Shown here: in pieces, positions 1-9,246 of the stretch
How positions within the stretch are numbered: the first letter of the stretch is position 1
Layout: every line of letters starts with the position of its first letter
Assembly: GCA_000472185.1 (NCBI GenBank)
Contig: AVDB01000013.1
Span: 1-48,654 of the forward strand
Source: Rhodobacteraceae bacterium HIMB11
GTDB taxonomy: Bacteria > Pseudomonadota > Alphaproteobacteria > Rhodobacterales > Rhodobacteraceae
DNA: 48,654 nucleotides
Direction of reading: 5' to 3'
Notes under the pieces: generated by a model
What the model saw: only the letters and a program-made list of their open reading frames with translations
What the model was told of the DNA's origin: nothing
Databases searched by the model: none
Program-made: the position numbers and the translations under genes

Positions 1-180
1 TACCTTAAAAAACACGGTTCTTGCTGCTTTCTAGCATTTGGCAGTTCCAAAGGTTTCTAACTGTGCGTGTTTTAATTGTTGCATTGACTGAAGCTGTATT
101 GCGTCTCAATCAGAACTTTATTGATTATTAACTCAGTTTTCTATTGGGTATTCATATTATTTGTGGGGTATCTTCGAAAA

Positions 181-1329
181 ATGATGGATCAAATTTCATA
201 CGATATTGCGATTATCGGTGCGGGTATTGCTGGAGTCTCTGTTGCCGCAGCCCTTGGAGACGGCGTAAAGATCGCTTTGTTGGAACAAGAACAGCAACCT
301 GGATATCACTCAACAGGTAGATCTGCCGCGATCTATTCACCAACTTATGGTCCGACCCCAATCAGAGCCTTAACAAGAGCGTCATTAGCCTACTTTTTAA
401 CGGGTGTTTCTGACGAGCAACAGAGTTTTCTTACACCAATTGACGCTGCATTTATCGCCCGTGCTGATCAAAATTGCTCTTTTAATGCCTTATGCCGCGA
501 GTTGAATGGGGTCATGAATTGGCGAGAAATGGAAGCGAACGAGATACAAAACAGGGTATCATTTCTTCGTGAAGGGTATGTTTCTAAAGCAATTGTAGAC
601 AGTGGCACGTCCGAAATTGATGTGGCGTTGCTTCACCAAAGCTTTTTGAAGGCTTTTTCTCATAATGGGGGGACGCTTCTAAATTCTACAGACGTACTGG
701 AGCTTATAAAACAGAAAAACGGGTGGCTAGTCAAAACTAACCAAGGTGAATTTGTTACAAAAATAATCGTTAATGCTGCTGGTGCATGGGCAGAGCAGAT
801 AGGTTCGCTGGCAGGTGCAGAATGTATTGGTCTTACACCAAAACGCAGAACCGCACTTATTGTAGAGCCACCAAGCGGGGCTGACCTAAGTAGGATACCG
901 CTCGTCATCGATATCGATGAACAATTCTATCTCAAGCCATATGGTAGCAAATTGCTAATATCCCCAGCAAATGAAGATCCAGTGCAGCCCTGCGATGTGC
1001 AACCAGATGAAATGGATATTGCTATTTGCGTTGATCGGATTCAGCGCGCTTTTGACATTGAAATTAATAGAATTGAGCATTCGTGGGCGGGATTGCGAAG
1101 TTTTGTAGCAGACAAATGTCCTGTCGTGGGGTTTTCCAACAAAGTAGACGATTTTTATTGGCTGGCAGGACAGGGTGGTTACGGAATTCAATCATCTCCC
1201 GCGCTTGGTGTGCTGGCTGCATCTGAAATCCTTGGATCTGCAATCCCAGATCCCATTTTGGAATCTGGACTTGTTTTGGATTCAATAAGACCTGGGCGAG
1301 GAAAATTCCGTTCTGATCAAAAATGTTAA
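181..1329 (+). CDS. FAD-dependent oxidoreductase, DAO/DadA-like family
   Basis: Probable flavoprotein that oxidises an amine or hydroxy-acid substrate with FAD. The N-terminus has a Rossmann dinucleotide motif (IIGAGIAGVS) right after the start, followed by an HSTGRSAA segment typical of DAO-fold enzymes. Near the C-terminus GQGGYGIQSSPALG is the second FAD-contacting stretch. The protein is 382 residues, usual for this family. The open frame reaches back to 121, but those 20 residues are hydrophobic and would precede the FAD fold, so I take the ATG at 181 (184 is also possible). It is the first of four plus-strand metabolic genes. The substrate cannot be read from the sequence: D-amino acid, N-methyl amino acid or 2-hydroxy acid are all possible. 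Confidence 0.85.
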   Translation: MMDQISYDIAIIGAGIAGVSVAAALGDGVKIALLEQEQQPGYHSTGRSAAIYSPTYGPTPIRALTRASLAYFLTGVSDEQQSFLTPIDAAFIARADQNCSFNALCRELNGVMNWREMEANEIQNRVSFLREGYVSKAIVDSGTSEIDVALLHQSFLKAFSHNGGTLLNSTDVLELIKQKNGWLVKTNQGEFVTKIIVNAAGAWAEQIGSLAGAECIGLTPKRRTALIVEPPSGADLSRIPLVIDIDEQFYLKPYGSKLLISPANEDPVQPCDVQPDEMDIAICVDRIQRAFDIEINRIEHSWAGLRSFVADKCPVVGFSNKVDDFYWLAGQGGYGIQSSPALGVLAASEILGSAIPDPILESGLVLDSIRPGRGKFRSDQKC

Positions 1330-1451
1330 AGTCTGGATAGAAGAAAGGTATTTGTCGTTTGTTTAATCCGATCATACCGAGAAGAATCTTAATTATGTAG
1401 ATTTATGAAATTTCTGTTAGTCTTACTGTAAACGACGCACAGGGACATTGC

Positions 1452-2522
1452 ATGGAATTCTCGCTTTTTAATCTCATGACGAAACCTTCGGATGGTTCTA
1501 GCCATGCTGAAATTTTTGAACAAATGCGCCGGATGACGATGATGGTGGATGATGCTGGTTTTGATATTGCGTGGTTTGCCGAGCATCATTTATCCAACTA
1601 TTGTATATCACCCTCACCATTAATGACCGCATCACACATGGCGGCGCAGACTAAACAAATAAAGGTTGGACCAGCAGTTGTTGTTTTGCCCTTTTACGAA
1701 CCGCTTAGACTTGCCGAAGACATTTGCTTGGCGGATCAACTTTCAAATGGTCGCTTAGTATTGGGCGTTGGTACAGGATATCAACCAAGAGAGTTCAAGA
1801 AATTCGGATTTGAGATCAACGATCGACTAGAGCGTGGGTTAGAAATTTGGGATGTAATCCAGCAAGGTGTATACAGCGGGGTGATCAATTATCAGGGAGA
1901 GCATATAAAGATTGAGGATGCCGCATTATCGATCCGACCAGTGCAAGATCAAATACGCACCTTTGCAGTCGGGAATGCGCCTGCCATGCGGCAAAAAATG
2001 ATCGACTATGCTGCCTGTCCGCTGACCACGCCTGCCATCGGTCCCAATACACTTATCCATACAGCACGCGGTCTTTATAAGGAAACACGTGCAGAAAACG
2101 GATTACAAAGTGAAGAATTTCCATTCGCGGTGCAGCGCTATGTATATGTAGCCGAAAACAAAGATGATGCTTTAAACGCGGCTGAGCAAGTTTTGATACA
2201 CGCAAGAATGGCAAGCAATATGCGGCAACCCGAGCCTGCCATGAATGGTGCAGATTTGAAGATTATATCGTTTGATAAAGAACCGAGTATCGATGTTATT
2301 TTGGAGAGAGCTATCATTGGTTCTTCAGAAGAGGTGACAGAGAGGATCGTCGCAGAGGCACAAGAATTTGGGATCACTCATCTAAGTATTTTCATGCAAA
2401 TCGCGTCGATCCCATTTTCAAAATCACTCCGCTCGCTCGAGGTGTTTTGTGATACCGTACTGCCAGAAGTCAAACGGCGGTTAAAAGCATCGACAGATAC
2501 GTTGCAGGCGCATACTGGTTAA
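1452..2522 (+). CDS. LLM-class flavin-dependent oxidoreductase (luciferase-like)
   Basis: Luciferase-like monooxygenase family, normally an FMNH2-dependent TIM-barrel enzyme that hydroxylates or cleaves its substrate with O2. The N-terminus reads EFSLFNLMTKP, followed by the family hallmark GFDIAWFAEHHLSNY at about residues 38-52. SNGRLVLGVGTGYQPREF around residues 99-116 is the conserved flavin/phosphate loop. Length (356 residues) is typical. It lies 120 bp after the FAD oxidoreductase and 75 bp before an SDR, so joint transcription is likely. A companion flavin reductase is not present nearby. The specific substrate is unknown. Confidence 0.85.
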   Translation: MEFSLFNLMTKPSDGSSHAEIFEQMRRMTMMVDDAGFDIAWFAEHHLSNYCISPSPLMTASHMAAQTKQIKVGPAVVVLPFYEPLRLAEDICLADQLSNGRLVLGVGTGYQPREFKKFGFEINDRLERGLEIWDVIQQGVYSGVINYQGEHIKIEDAALSIRPVQDQIRTFAVGNAPAMRQKMIDYAACPLTTPAIGPNTLIHTARGLYKETRAENGLQSEEFPFAVQRYVYVAENKDDALNAAEQVLIHARMASNMRQPEPAMNGADLKIISFDKEPSIDVILERAIIGSSEEVTERIVAEAQEFGITHLSIFMQIASIPFSKSLRSLEVFCDTVLPEVKRRLKASTDTLQAHTG

Positions 2523-2597
2523 GTTGATCAACCCTCAAATAACCTTCCAGCATGTTTACATACGTTGAAAGAACATAATCAAATTACGGAGTGTTTT

Positions 2598-3398
2598 GTG
2601 CGATTAAACAATAAGATTGCTTTTGTAACTGGTGCTGGTTCGCTCGATGGCGGTGTTGGTAATGGTAAGGCAACTGCTATTTCATTTGCGAGAGAAGGTG
2701 CATCGATTTGTGTTGTCGACATCGATGAACGCGCGGCGAAGGAGACAGAGAAGCGTATCCTGAACGCTGGCGGAACGGCATTTGCAATCCAAGGCGATGT
2801 CACTGATCTGGAAAGCATGGAAAATGCGTTAAAAAGATGCATCAACAGGTTTGGAAAAATCGATGTTCTTCATAATAACGTCGGCATTTTGAAAGCTGGT
2901 GGCGTTAGTGAAACAACCGTTCAGGACTGGGATCAGCTGGTGCATACAAATATGAAAGCGGTATTTTTGCCAACAAAAGCAGTCCTGCCACACTTCATAG
3001 AGCGCAGGAGTGGTTGTGTTATCAATGTGTCGTCGATTGCTGGTTTGCGCTACCTTGGCGCGCCGTATATCGCATATAATGCAACGAAGGGATCCATAAT
3101 ATCCTTCACACGAAATTTAGCTGCGGAACAGGCGCCCAACGGTATTCGTGCGAATGCAATTTTACCTGGTTTTATCGACACACCAATGGCTAGAAAAAGT
3201 ATTACAGAAAACTCTGCTAACCCTGAAAAAATTGATTGGCCGCAGATTGACCGGCAAAGAGCCAAGCGAATTCCTTTGGGGCGTGTGGGTACGCCATGGG
3301 ACGTTGCAAATGCCGCTATTTTCTTGGCGAGTGACGATGCTAGCTATATAACAGGCACCGAAATTGTTGTGGATGGTGGTGTGACCTGTACTGTTTGA
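2598..3398 (+). CDS. SDR family NAD(P)-dependent oxidoreductase
   Basis: Classical short-chain dehydrogenase/reductase that oxidises or reduces an alcohol/ketone pair with NAD(P). The cofactor loop TGAGSLDGGVGNGKA is unusually long for TGxxxGxG. An Asp ends the second beta strand (VVDID), which favours NAD. HNNVG is the NNAG-like motif, and the catalytic set is S145/S146, Y160 and K164 (YNATK). The frame is open back to a TTG at 2565, but a GGAG about 6 nt before the GTG at 2598 supports the GTG start and a 266-residue protein. It follows the LLM oxidoreductase by 75 bp. The C-terminal ITGTEIVVDGG is the standard SDR ending. Confidence 0.88.
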   Translation: MRLNNKIAFVTGAGSLDGGVGNGKATAISFAREGASICVVDIDERAAKETEKRILNAGGTAFAIQGDVTDLESMENALKRCINRFGKIDVLHNNVGILKAGGVSETTVQDWDQLVHTNMKAVFLPTKAVLPHFIERRSGCVINVSSIAGLRYLGAPYIAYNATKGSIISFTRNLAAEQAPNGIRANAILPGFIDTPMARKSITENSANPEKIDWPQIDRQRAKRIPLGRVGTPWDVANAAIFLASDDASYITGTEIVVDGGVTCTV

Positions 3399-3599
3399 TC
3401 CCATATGCAGTGTCATTGCTTTGATTATGGGATCCATGTTTTTTGCGCGCAAATACGGTCGTGCACATCACCTGTCTCCCGTTATCTAGCCCTTGCTTAC
3501 AACTAAAAAAAATGCATCGTCATGCTAAGTTAAATTTGCACTTTTTTCCGGCATCGTATCCTGGGCGGTGTAAACGGAGCAAACGACAGAGAGCACGCC

Positions 3600-4721
3600 A
3601 TGACTGATGGACCAGAAATCAAAGAAATTCACATCTACCAACATGATTTGCCGGTTAAAAACGGGCCCTACACAATGGCGAACGCGGAAGTTTGGGCTCT
3701 CGATTCAACCTTGGTGCGCATAGTCGCGTCTGACGGCACGGAAGGTTGGGGTGAAACCTGCCCCGTTGGCCCGACATACGCTGAGGCTCATGCGCTCGGA
3801 GCACGTGCCGCAATAATACAAATGGCCCCAGACTTAATCGGTACGACACTTTGGCCGCTTGTGTTGCAACGTAAAATGAATGGTTTGCTCAATGGACACA
3901 ATTACGCGAAAGCGGTAATTGATATCGCCGCGTATGACATATTAGGGAAAGTCCTTGGTTTGCGTGTTGCCGACTTACTTGGAGGAGCGGTAACTGAACG
4001 TGTGCCATCATATTACGCTACTGGGGTGGGTGCTCCCGACGAAATAGCACGGCTGGCTGAGGATAAATGTGCCGAAGGCTATCCGCGTCTGCAGGTCAAG
4101 GTTGGTGGACGTCCGGTCGATATTGATATCGAAACGATCTGCAAAGTATGGGAAAAAATTAAAGGCACCGGAGTGCGTCTCGCAGTCGATGGCAATCGGG
4201 GTTGGACAACTCGAGATGCTCTTCGCGTAAGTCGTGAGTGTCCCAATATCCCGTTTATTATGGAGCAGCCCTGCAATTCCTTTGAAGACTTACAAAAAAT
4301 CCGCGGGCAAGTGAACCATGCGATTTACATGGATGAAAGCAGTGTCGATTTGAACACTGTGATCAGTGCCGCAGGAGCAGGTATCATAGATGGGTTTGGT
4401 ATGAAAGTTACACGGATTGGTGGTTTGACAAACATGCGGAGCTTCCGTGATATCTGTGAAGCGCGTAACCTACCGCATACCTGTGACGATGCTTGGGGTG
4501 GCGATGTGATTGCCGCGGCGTGTACACATGTTGCGGCGACCGTTCGTTCTGACCTTTGCGAGGGTGCATGGTTGGCTGCGCCCTATATTGATGGGCATTA
4601 TGACAGTGAAAACGGTATCTCGATCCAAGGCGGATTTATTGCACTGCCAAAGGGCCCTGGCCTAGGCGTTGTTCCAGATCTTGAACACTTTGGCGACCCT
4701 GTTGCAAGCTTCGGTGTATGA
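3600..4721 (+). CDS. Enolase-superfamily (MR/MLE) enzyme, hydroxyproline-betaine epimerase-like
   Basis: Mandelate racemase/muconate lactonising enzyme family, which abstracts the proton alpha to a carboxylate over Mg2+. The three metal ligands are visible as D197 (AVDGNRGW), E222 (IMEQPC) and D245 (MDESS). The two acid/base lysines are K167 (LQVKVGG) and K269 (GMKVTRIGG). Two catalytic lysines 102 residues apart, with this ligand spacing, match the layout I recall for 4R-hydroxyproline-betaine 2-epimerase (HpbD) and cis-3-hydroxyproline dehydratases. The first lysine of the usual KxK is replaced by Q165. At 373 residues the length is normal. The gene is 200 bp after the SDR, so it may have its own promoter. 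Epimerase and dehydratase cannot be separated by eye. Confidence 0.82.
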   Translation: MTDGPEIKEIHIYQHDLPVKNGPYTMANAEVWALDSTLVRIVASDGTEGWGETCPVGPTYAEAHALGARAAIIQMAPDLIGTTLWPLVLQRKMNGLLNGHNYAKAVIDIAAYDILGKVLGLRVADLLGGAVTERVPSYYATGVGAPDEIARLAEDKCAEGYPRLQVKVGGRPVDIDIETICKVWEKIKGTGVRLAVDGNRGWTTRDALRVSRECPNIPFIMEQPCNSFEDLQKIRGQVNHAIYMDESSVDLNTVISAAGAGIIDGFGMKVTRIGGLTNMRSFRDICEARNLPHTCDDAWGGDVIAAACTHVAATVRSDLCEGAWLAAPYIDGHYDSENGISIQGGFIALPKGPGLGVVPDLEHFGDPVASFGV

Positions 4722-4911
4722 GCAAAATTGACAAAGAAACTCACACATGCGCAGCGCGCAGCAATCTGTTCAGCTCAAACCTTGGATGAACATTTGTCGA
4801 TGTTACAACTGGATGCTCTCAGAGGATCTGATCAGCTTCATTGGGTTAAAATAATCAGTCATTAAGCTGACACTGGACAGCGGATTTGCACATTGATCCA
4901 GATCGGGTGCA

Positions 4912-5126
4912 TTGTGCGCACAGGACGTGGTTTCCCTGAGGGACTGATCGAGGCTTGGGCTAATTTATACATCGAATTTGCCGTCGCTGTTTCTGCGCGG
5001 TGCGATCAAATTGAATTACCCGTTGCTTCCTCACGCTATCCCAAGATTGATGAGGGGATTGATGGCGTGCGTTTTGTGGATGCTTGCGTTCGATCGAATG
5101 CATTAAAAGGATGGGTAAACCTATAA
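4912..5126 (+). pseudogene. Duplicated 3' fragment of a Gfo/Idh/MocA oxidoreductase gene
   Basis: The last 71 codons of a MocA-family gene without the rest. Translation starts abruptly at VRTGRGFPEGLIEAWANLY and matches the end of the intact gene at 17887-19065 at most positions, down to the stop codon. The similarity begins at 4912 (18851 in the intact copy) and continues past the stop into the non-coding repeat. No Rossmann domain lies upstream. The preceding 4722-4911 has no recognisable gene, only a short open stretch continuing the frame of the enolase-superfamily gene after its stop. This is a partial segmental duplication, not a functional gene. Confidence 0.88.
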
Positions 5127-5230
5127 TACAAGGACCGCTTTTAGGACCACTTCCATGTCTTTGATGTCTTCTAAATATCTATAATTAAATGATATTTTAG
5201 AGAAGTATGGTTGCGCCCCCGGGCGCCAAT
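5127..5230 (+). repeat. Repeat copy A, after the MocA 3' fragment
   Basis: Begins ACAAGGACCGCTTTTAGGAC straight after the fragment's stop and runs to the GGTTGCGCCC...GGGC segment near 5230. It resembles the same-strand segments at 6857-7104 (copy B) and 19066-19296 (copy C). Similarity to C is unbroken from the upstream MocA codons, whereas the GGACCAC stretch is shared only with B. The match stops near 5230, just before the 3' end of the minus-strand WD40-cytochrome gene. The remaining bases to 5306 hold nothing I recognise. Confidence 0.75.
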
Positions 5231-5306
5231 TTTCTAAGAAGAAACATGAAAAACTTTTGGGAGTTCAATGCTACCAAAATCTCCAGAGATCTATTATTTC
5301 TATATA

Positions 5307-6647
5307 TTATTTATCTGTAATGACATGCTCTCCGCTCAGCTTTTCTAAATAATCTAATAGTGCATTAAGATCATTTGATTGGGATATGACTTGAAGAGGC
5401 ATTTTTGATCCTGGAATAAATTCATTGGGTCCTTGCTCAAAAAGCTCTCTTATCGTGACAGTATCCCAGACAAAGTTGGCATTTTTTAGTGCGTCAGAAT
5501 AGTTGTAGTCATTTAGAGAACCTGCTTGACGTCCCATTATTTTATGCAGTGTTGGTCCGGCCTTGTTGTTATGACTTAAGTCAATGGAATGGCATACACT
5601 ACACTTCCGCTTGAAATGTATTTCGCCAACATGTGTCCTTGAGTTGTTCGCAGTTTGGAATTCCCGAGTATTCTGCAAAATAGTTGTGAAATTCCATTTT
5701 TGATTATTAATCGGTACTACTGAAATAAAATCGTCTAACCCTCCGTAAACAATTTGTTTTTTATCTAGGAAATTCATGCTCCATATTGGACCGTTCACCA
5801 CTTTATTATCAGATATGATTTTTCCTAAAATCATATCATACGTCAAAATCCTGCCATTTATATTTCCAAACGAAACTATATCAGCCGTATGGGATATGCT
5901 TGTCGCGGTTACTGGTTGATTCAATTCAATCTGTTCAAAAATAGTTTTTTTGTCGTTTGAATCGACTACGAGCATTTTGCCGTCACTGGTACCTATAGAA
6001 ATCAGGCTATTATTATCGTCAAAAGAGCGTATACCCCAATTTAAATTGATGATTAAATCCTCAATTTCTAAAGTTGGCGTCGACCATTTAATTAGTTTAC
6101 CGTCTGTGCCTGCAGTAAGTAGGTGTTGGTCGTTTTCTGTGAATGAAAGTTTACTAACAGCGCCAACATGAGAATTGATTTCGAAAAGTTTTGTCGCAGT
6201 ATCAATGGACCAAATTGAAAGCTGGCCGTTAAAACCGCCTGTTGCGATAAAAGTGGCGTCATTGGAAATAGCAATTGCGGAAACCTTATAATTTTCTTTT
6301 ATTTTAAGTGATGGCATACTGGGAATGTTCAGAGGTATTCTGCTGATATCCCAAACACTAATGCTATTGTTGCGTTCTAAAATGACAGCAGTTTTATCTG
6401 TACCATCAATAGCAATATCGACTAGCGAAGATTCATGGTTGCCAAACTTGGCAAGCATTTTTAGTCCCCGAATGTCCCAAATAATAAATGAGTAGTCGAA
6501 ACTTGCGGTATAGATCTTTGATCTATCGTTAGAAACTTCTATATCTACCACCGGGCCGCCGTGCCCGAAAATATCTTTGGCGCCCACAATTTGGGCGCTG
6601 AAAAAAAGGAATACGATCCCGATTAATTTTAGAGCTAATATTTGCAC
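5307..6647 (-). CDS. WD40-repeat protein with C-terminal cytochrome c domain
   Basis: Exported c-type cytochrome fused behind a beta-propeller. A hydrophobic signal segment (LALKLIGIVFLFFSAQ) is followed by about 300 residues of WD40-like repeats (FIIWDIRG, SVWDISR, LSIWSIDT, LIKWSTPT). The last 108 residues form a class I cytochrome c. Numbered from a possible ATG at 6710, the haem motif is C370-S-V-C373-H374, with AGPTLHKIMGRQAG, then YSDALKNANFVWD, and a distal Met M437 in PGSKMPL. I prefer a GTG start at 6647 because it puts the signal peptide at the N-terminus; the frame is open to 6710. Electron transfer in the periplasm is the likely role. The gene lies between two copies of one repeat, suggesting an insertion. 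Confidence 0.82.
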   Translation of the reverse strand: MQILALKLIGIVFLFFSAQIVGAKDIFGHGGPVVDIEVSNDRSKIYTASFDYSFIIWDIRGLKMLAKFGNHESSLVDIAIDGTDKTAVILERNNSISVWDISRIPLNIPSMPSLKIKENYKVSAIAISNDATFIATGGFNGQLSIWSIDTATKLFEINSHVGAVSKLSFTENDQHLLTAGTDGKLIKWSTPTLEIEDLIINLNWGIRSFDDNNSLISIGTSDGKMLVVDSNDKKTIFEQIELNQPVTATSISHTADIVSFGNINGRILTYDMILGKIISDNKVVNGPIWSMNFLDKKQIVYGGLDDFISVVPINNQKWNFTTILQNTREFQTANNSRTHVGEIHFKRKCSVCHSIDLSHNNKAGPTLHKIMGRQAGSLNDYNYSDALKNANFVWDTVTIRELFEQGPNEFIPGSKMPLQVISQSNDLNALLDYLEKLSGEHVITDK

Positions 6648-6856
6648 TGGCAGTATCAAACCTGTTACGGGATAACGGCTCACACTTTTTATTATCGGCG
6701 AGTATAACACAGAAACGTGTTTTTGTGTCGAAATTTTCTCAAGCTAGTACGCGGGCATTTGTGGTCTTTGCTTTTTGACTCCATGTTCTCTGCAGTTATC
6801 AACGTCCTTCGAGGACGAGACTATGATCTTGTAAAGAATTTTCCATATTGAAATTT

Positions 6857-7104
6857 GGGACCGCTTTGAGGACCACTTCCACATTTTGAAACCGTATAAC
6901 CATCTATATTTAAATAATATTGGAGAAAAGTATGGTTGCGCCCCTGGGCACCACTTTTCAAAACAATATCAATGACTTAAATTTTGAACACTAACGCTAT
7001 GCGTGTGAAATTCAAAAACACAACAAACACATACTTTTTCGCGTGTTTTTATGCGGAGGTTCGGGGGTTCGACACTGTGTCTACAACCTAGTGTAAGAAC
7101 ACAG
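6857..7104 (+). repeat. Repeat copy B, full-length form
   Basis: Starts GGGACCGCTTTGAGGACCAC, runs through TATGGTTGCGCCCCTGGGCA and TTTTTCGCGTGTTT, and ends in GGGGTTCGACACTGTGTC followed by a short inverted repeat (CTGTGT...ACACAG). Copy C at 19066-19296 has the same order of blocks throughout; copy A has only the first half. No protein is encoded convincingly on either strand. It fills most of the gene-free gap 6711-7135 between the cytochrome gene and the rhodanese gene. Confidence 0.75.
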
Positions 7105-7135
7105 TACTTGGTGTGCTTTGGTGTAGCGGTTTTGT

Positions 7136-7549
7136 TTAAGATTTTTTACTGCTCGGGTCGTGCTGCTCTACTGCGCCGCCTTGTTTTTCCCACGTGGAGA
7201 AACCCTCTTTTAGGTGCGCTGCCTCAAAACCCATGTCCTTCAGAGTTGCCACAGTAAGCGCTGAACGCCAACCTGACGCGCAATGAAACACATATTTCAT
7301 GCCTTCTTTAGCGAAAATGTCTTTGTGATAAGGGCTATCTGGATCAATCCAAAATTCAATCATTCCTCGCGGGGCATGAAAGCTACCCGGGATGTATCCG
7401 CTTCGCTGACGCTCTCGGATGTCTCGGATATCAACAATAATCACGTTTGGATCATCCATCATTGTGATTAGGTCAGGTGTTTCAATTTCTTCTATTTTCG
7501 CGCGTGCTTGCGTGACCATCTCTGCGGCGGAAATTTTAAGTGAAGTCAT
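7136..7549 (-). CDS. Rhodanese-like domain protein
   Basis: Single-domain sulfurtransferase of 137 residues. VIIVDIRDIRERQRSGYIPG is the typical rhodanese first motif, and HAPRGMIEFW follows it. The active-site loop is C90-A-S-G-W-R, so the catalytic cysteine that would carry the persulfide is present. GFEAAHLKEGFSTWEKQGG is the standard C-terminal helix region. The WD40-cytochrome gene is also on the minus strand downstream, but repeat copy B lies between them, so an operon is not supported. No signal peptide is seen, so it should be cytoplasmic. Confidence 0.9.
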   Translation of the reverse strand: MTSLKISAAEMVTQARAKIEEIETPDLITMMDDPNVIIVDIRDIRERQRSGYIPGSFHAPRGMIEFWIDPDSPYHKDIFAKEGMKYVFHCASGWRSALTVATLKDMGFEAAHLKEGFSTWEKQGGAVEQHDPSSKKS

Positions 7550-7612
7550 CTTTTTTTCTTTTACTCATGTTTAGGTCCACGACCAGCTCAGAACTCTATT
7601 GCACTACGTCTA

Positions 7613-8472
7613 CTACCTGCGACTAAAAACAGAGCTTAGTCTTGCGTTCATTGTAATTATCCCAATTCCAAATAAGATCGTAGTACCGCCATAAAACTTT
7701 TCTAATGTAATTGTCACTCCCAAGAAAACATTTCCACCTAAGACAGAGAAGACTGGAAGCAGCAATAAGAACGGTGCGACTTTACTTACATCGTGATGCC
7801 GTATCAACGTGTTCCAGAAGTATTAACCTAAGCATGTCATTATCAAGCCAAGATATAGGACGGTCCACCACACCAATGGGTTAGCAGTCCTTATTGCTTC
7901 TACTTGCCCATCCTCAAATACCGCCGACATGAAAAATAATTGTGGAGCAGCAAAAACTGCTATCCAGGCTGTAACTTGCATACCTGAAACATCTTTGAGT
8001 TTTCTGATCATGACCTGACCCAGAGCCCATGCAAAGCAGCCACTGAGCACCAAAGCGATAGAAATAAAACTTCCGCTCAGTTCATCTTGTTGGCTCATAA
8101 TAGCAACACCCACAAACGATATAGCTATGCCAATCCACTTCTTGTAACCAGGCTTTTCCCTTAGGAGTAATGCTCCAAGAATAACGAGAAAGGGTACTTC
8201 CAGCTGAACAATTATTGATGCTAGCCCTGCCTCTAAACCTTTAACACCAGTAAATGTAAGGCTGTATTAAATAGCGGTTGCGACAATAGCAATTTTAAAA
8301 AGTTGAAAAAACTTTTTTACAGGTAATGGTGTGAACCAAACCAATACTAACGCTGTTAATGAAAAGCGAAATGCCATCGGATTGTTCGCTCATCACGGCT
8401 AAAGCTAATTTAAAGTTTGCAATAAAACGTGCAATCGGACCTTGAACTTCAACATAAGAAAATTGGTGGCAC
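7613..8472 (-). pseudogene. Decayed EamA/DMT-family transporter gene
   Basis: Fragments of one drug/metabolite transporter can be read in order on the minus strand: MAFRFSLTALVLVWF (from 8377), YSLTFTGVKGLEAGLASIIV, KPGYKKWIGIAISFVGVAIM, then FWNTLIRHHDVSKVAPFLLL and a final membrane segment. The frame is broken by TAA stops at 8267-8269 and 7823-7825, which are in the same frame. Upstream of 8377 the frame is lost, and the N-terminal membrane helix is missing apart from a VPPIFLC remnant near 8472. An intact member has about 290 residues and ten helices. I regard this as a pseudogene left over beside the LysE-type exporter gene. Confidence 0.82.
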
Positions 8473-8488
8473 GGATAAGGATTAAATT

Positions 8489-9088
8489 TTAGCTAAACGC
8501 AATCGGAATGGCACAAGCCACAAGTAGTGAAGCCATTATTAAGTTAAAGACTCTAAATGCACCCTGACTTTGCATGAGCTTACCTATAGCAGTGCCAAAC
8601 ATAGTCCATGTAACTGCGGACAATACAGTAAATGCGGGTAACAGGATGAACAGTGGGATAAGCTGTGGAAACAAAGGTTGGGCGTCTGATACTTGAGCCC
8701 CCATGATGCTTAGTAAAAACGATATTCCTTTGGGATTTATTGTTTGAAACAAAACGGCGGGTAGAAAAGTTAAAGGCTGCGATTTCCCGTCAACAACATG
8801 CGCTCCACCTGTCGCTACTCGCCAAGACAAATACATTAAGAAAGACACACTCATAATCTTCAATGGTAAGATCACTTGTGGAAATTCGTTCAAAATCATC
8901 CCGAGCCCAAATCCAGATGCCACTACCATGATGGCAAAACCTACGATTACTCCGCACATATGAGGTAATGTTCTGAAGAAGCCATAATTTGCACCAGATG
9001 CAGCTAGCAACAAATTATTAGGACCAGGGGTCATCGAAACGATGGAAACAAAAAGAATAGTTCCCCATAGGGTTGTATCCATTATCAA
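8489..9088 (-). CDS. LysE/RhtB-family amino-acid exporter
   Basis: Membrane exporter of the LysE/RhtB superfamily, 199 residues with about six hydrophobic helices. The N-terminal signature MTPGPNNLLLAASGANYGF is diagnostic, and NPKGISFLLSIMGAQ matches the second conserved loop. Members export amino acids or related small metabolites; which one cannot be told here. It is followed on the same strand by the decayed EamA gene. The upstream spacer to the GntR gene is about 160 bp. Confidence 0.9.
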   Translation of the reverse strand: MIMDTTLWGTILFVSIVSMTPGPNNLLLAASGANYGFFRTLPHMCGVIVGFAIMVVASGFGLGMILNEFPQVILPLKIMSVSFLMYLSWRVATGGAHVVDGKSQPLTFLPAVLFQTINPKGISFLLSIMGAQVSDAQPLFPQLIPLFILLPAFTVLSAVTWTMFGTAIGKLMQSQGAFRVFNLIMASLLVACAIPIAFS

Positions 9089-9246
9089 ACTTTCCTTTTT
9101 GCAATAAGGTGCGAATATTTAGCCTTTATTCTAACTCGTAGATCGTAACAGTAGGTCTTAACCCGTCGATCAACTCTTTTACTGGCGCTAGTTTACGAAG
9201 CCCAAAGCGATATTCTATGGATATATGTTTATTTATCAAAATGGGT

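Noticed and set aside
660-1375. Several minus-strand open frames opposite the FAD oxidoreductase
   Set aside because: They are antiphase shadows of a clearly conserved flavoprotein, without ribosome binding sites or recognisable domains.
4722-4911. Open stretch after the enolase-superfamily gene, readable for about 45 codons from a TTG at 4730
   Set aside because: No recognised family and no ribosome binding site. It is in the same frame as the preceding stop and adjoins a rearranged segment.
7060-7104. GGGGTTCGACAC in repeat copies B and C resembles a tRNA T-loop and its arm
   Set aside because: The flanking bases cannot form the 5-bp T stem, no D or anticodon arm fits upstream, and there is no CCA-type acceptor pairing.
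7823-8269. Two in-frame TAA codons, each followed by TAC, in the EamA-like frame, suggesting recoded stops
   Set aside because: The frame is also lost upstream of 8377 and the N-terminal helix is missing. Ordinary gene decay explains everything, and intact genes in the window end normally at TAA.
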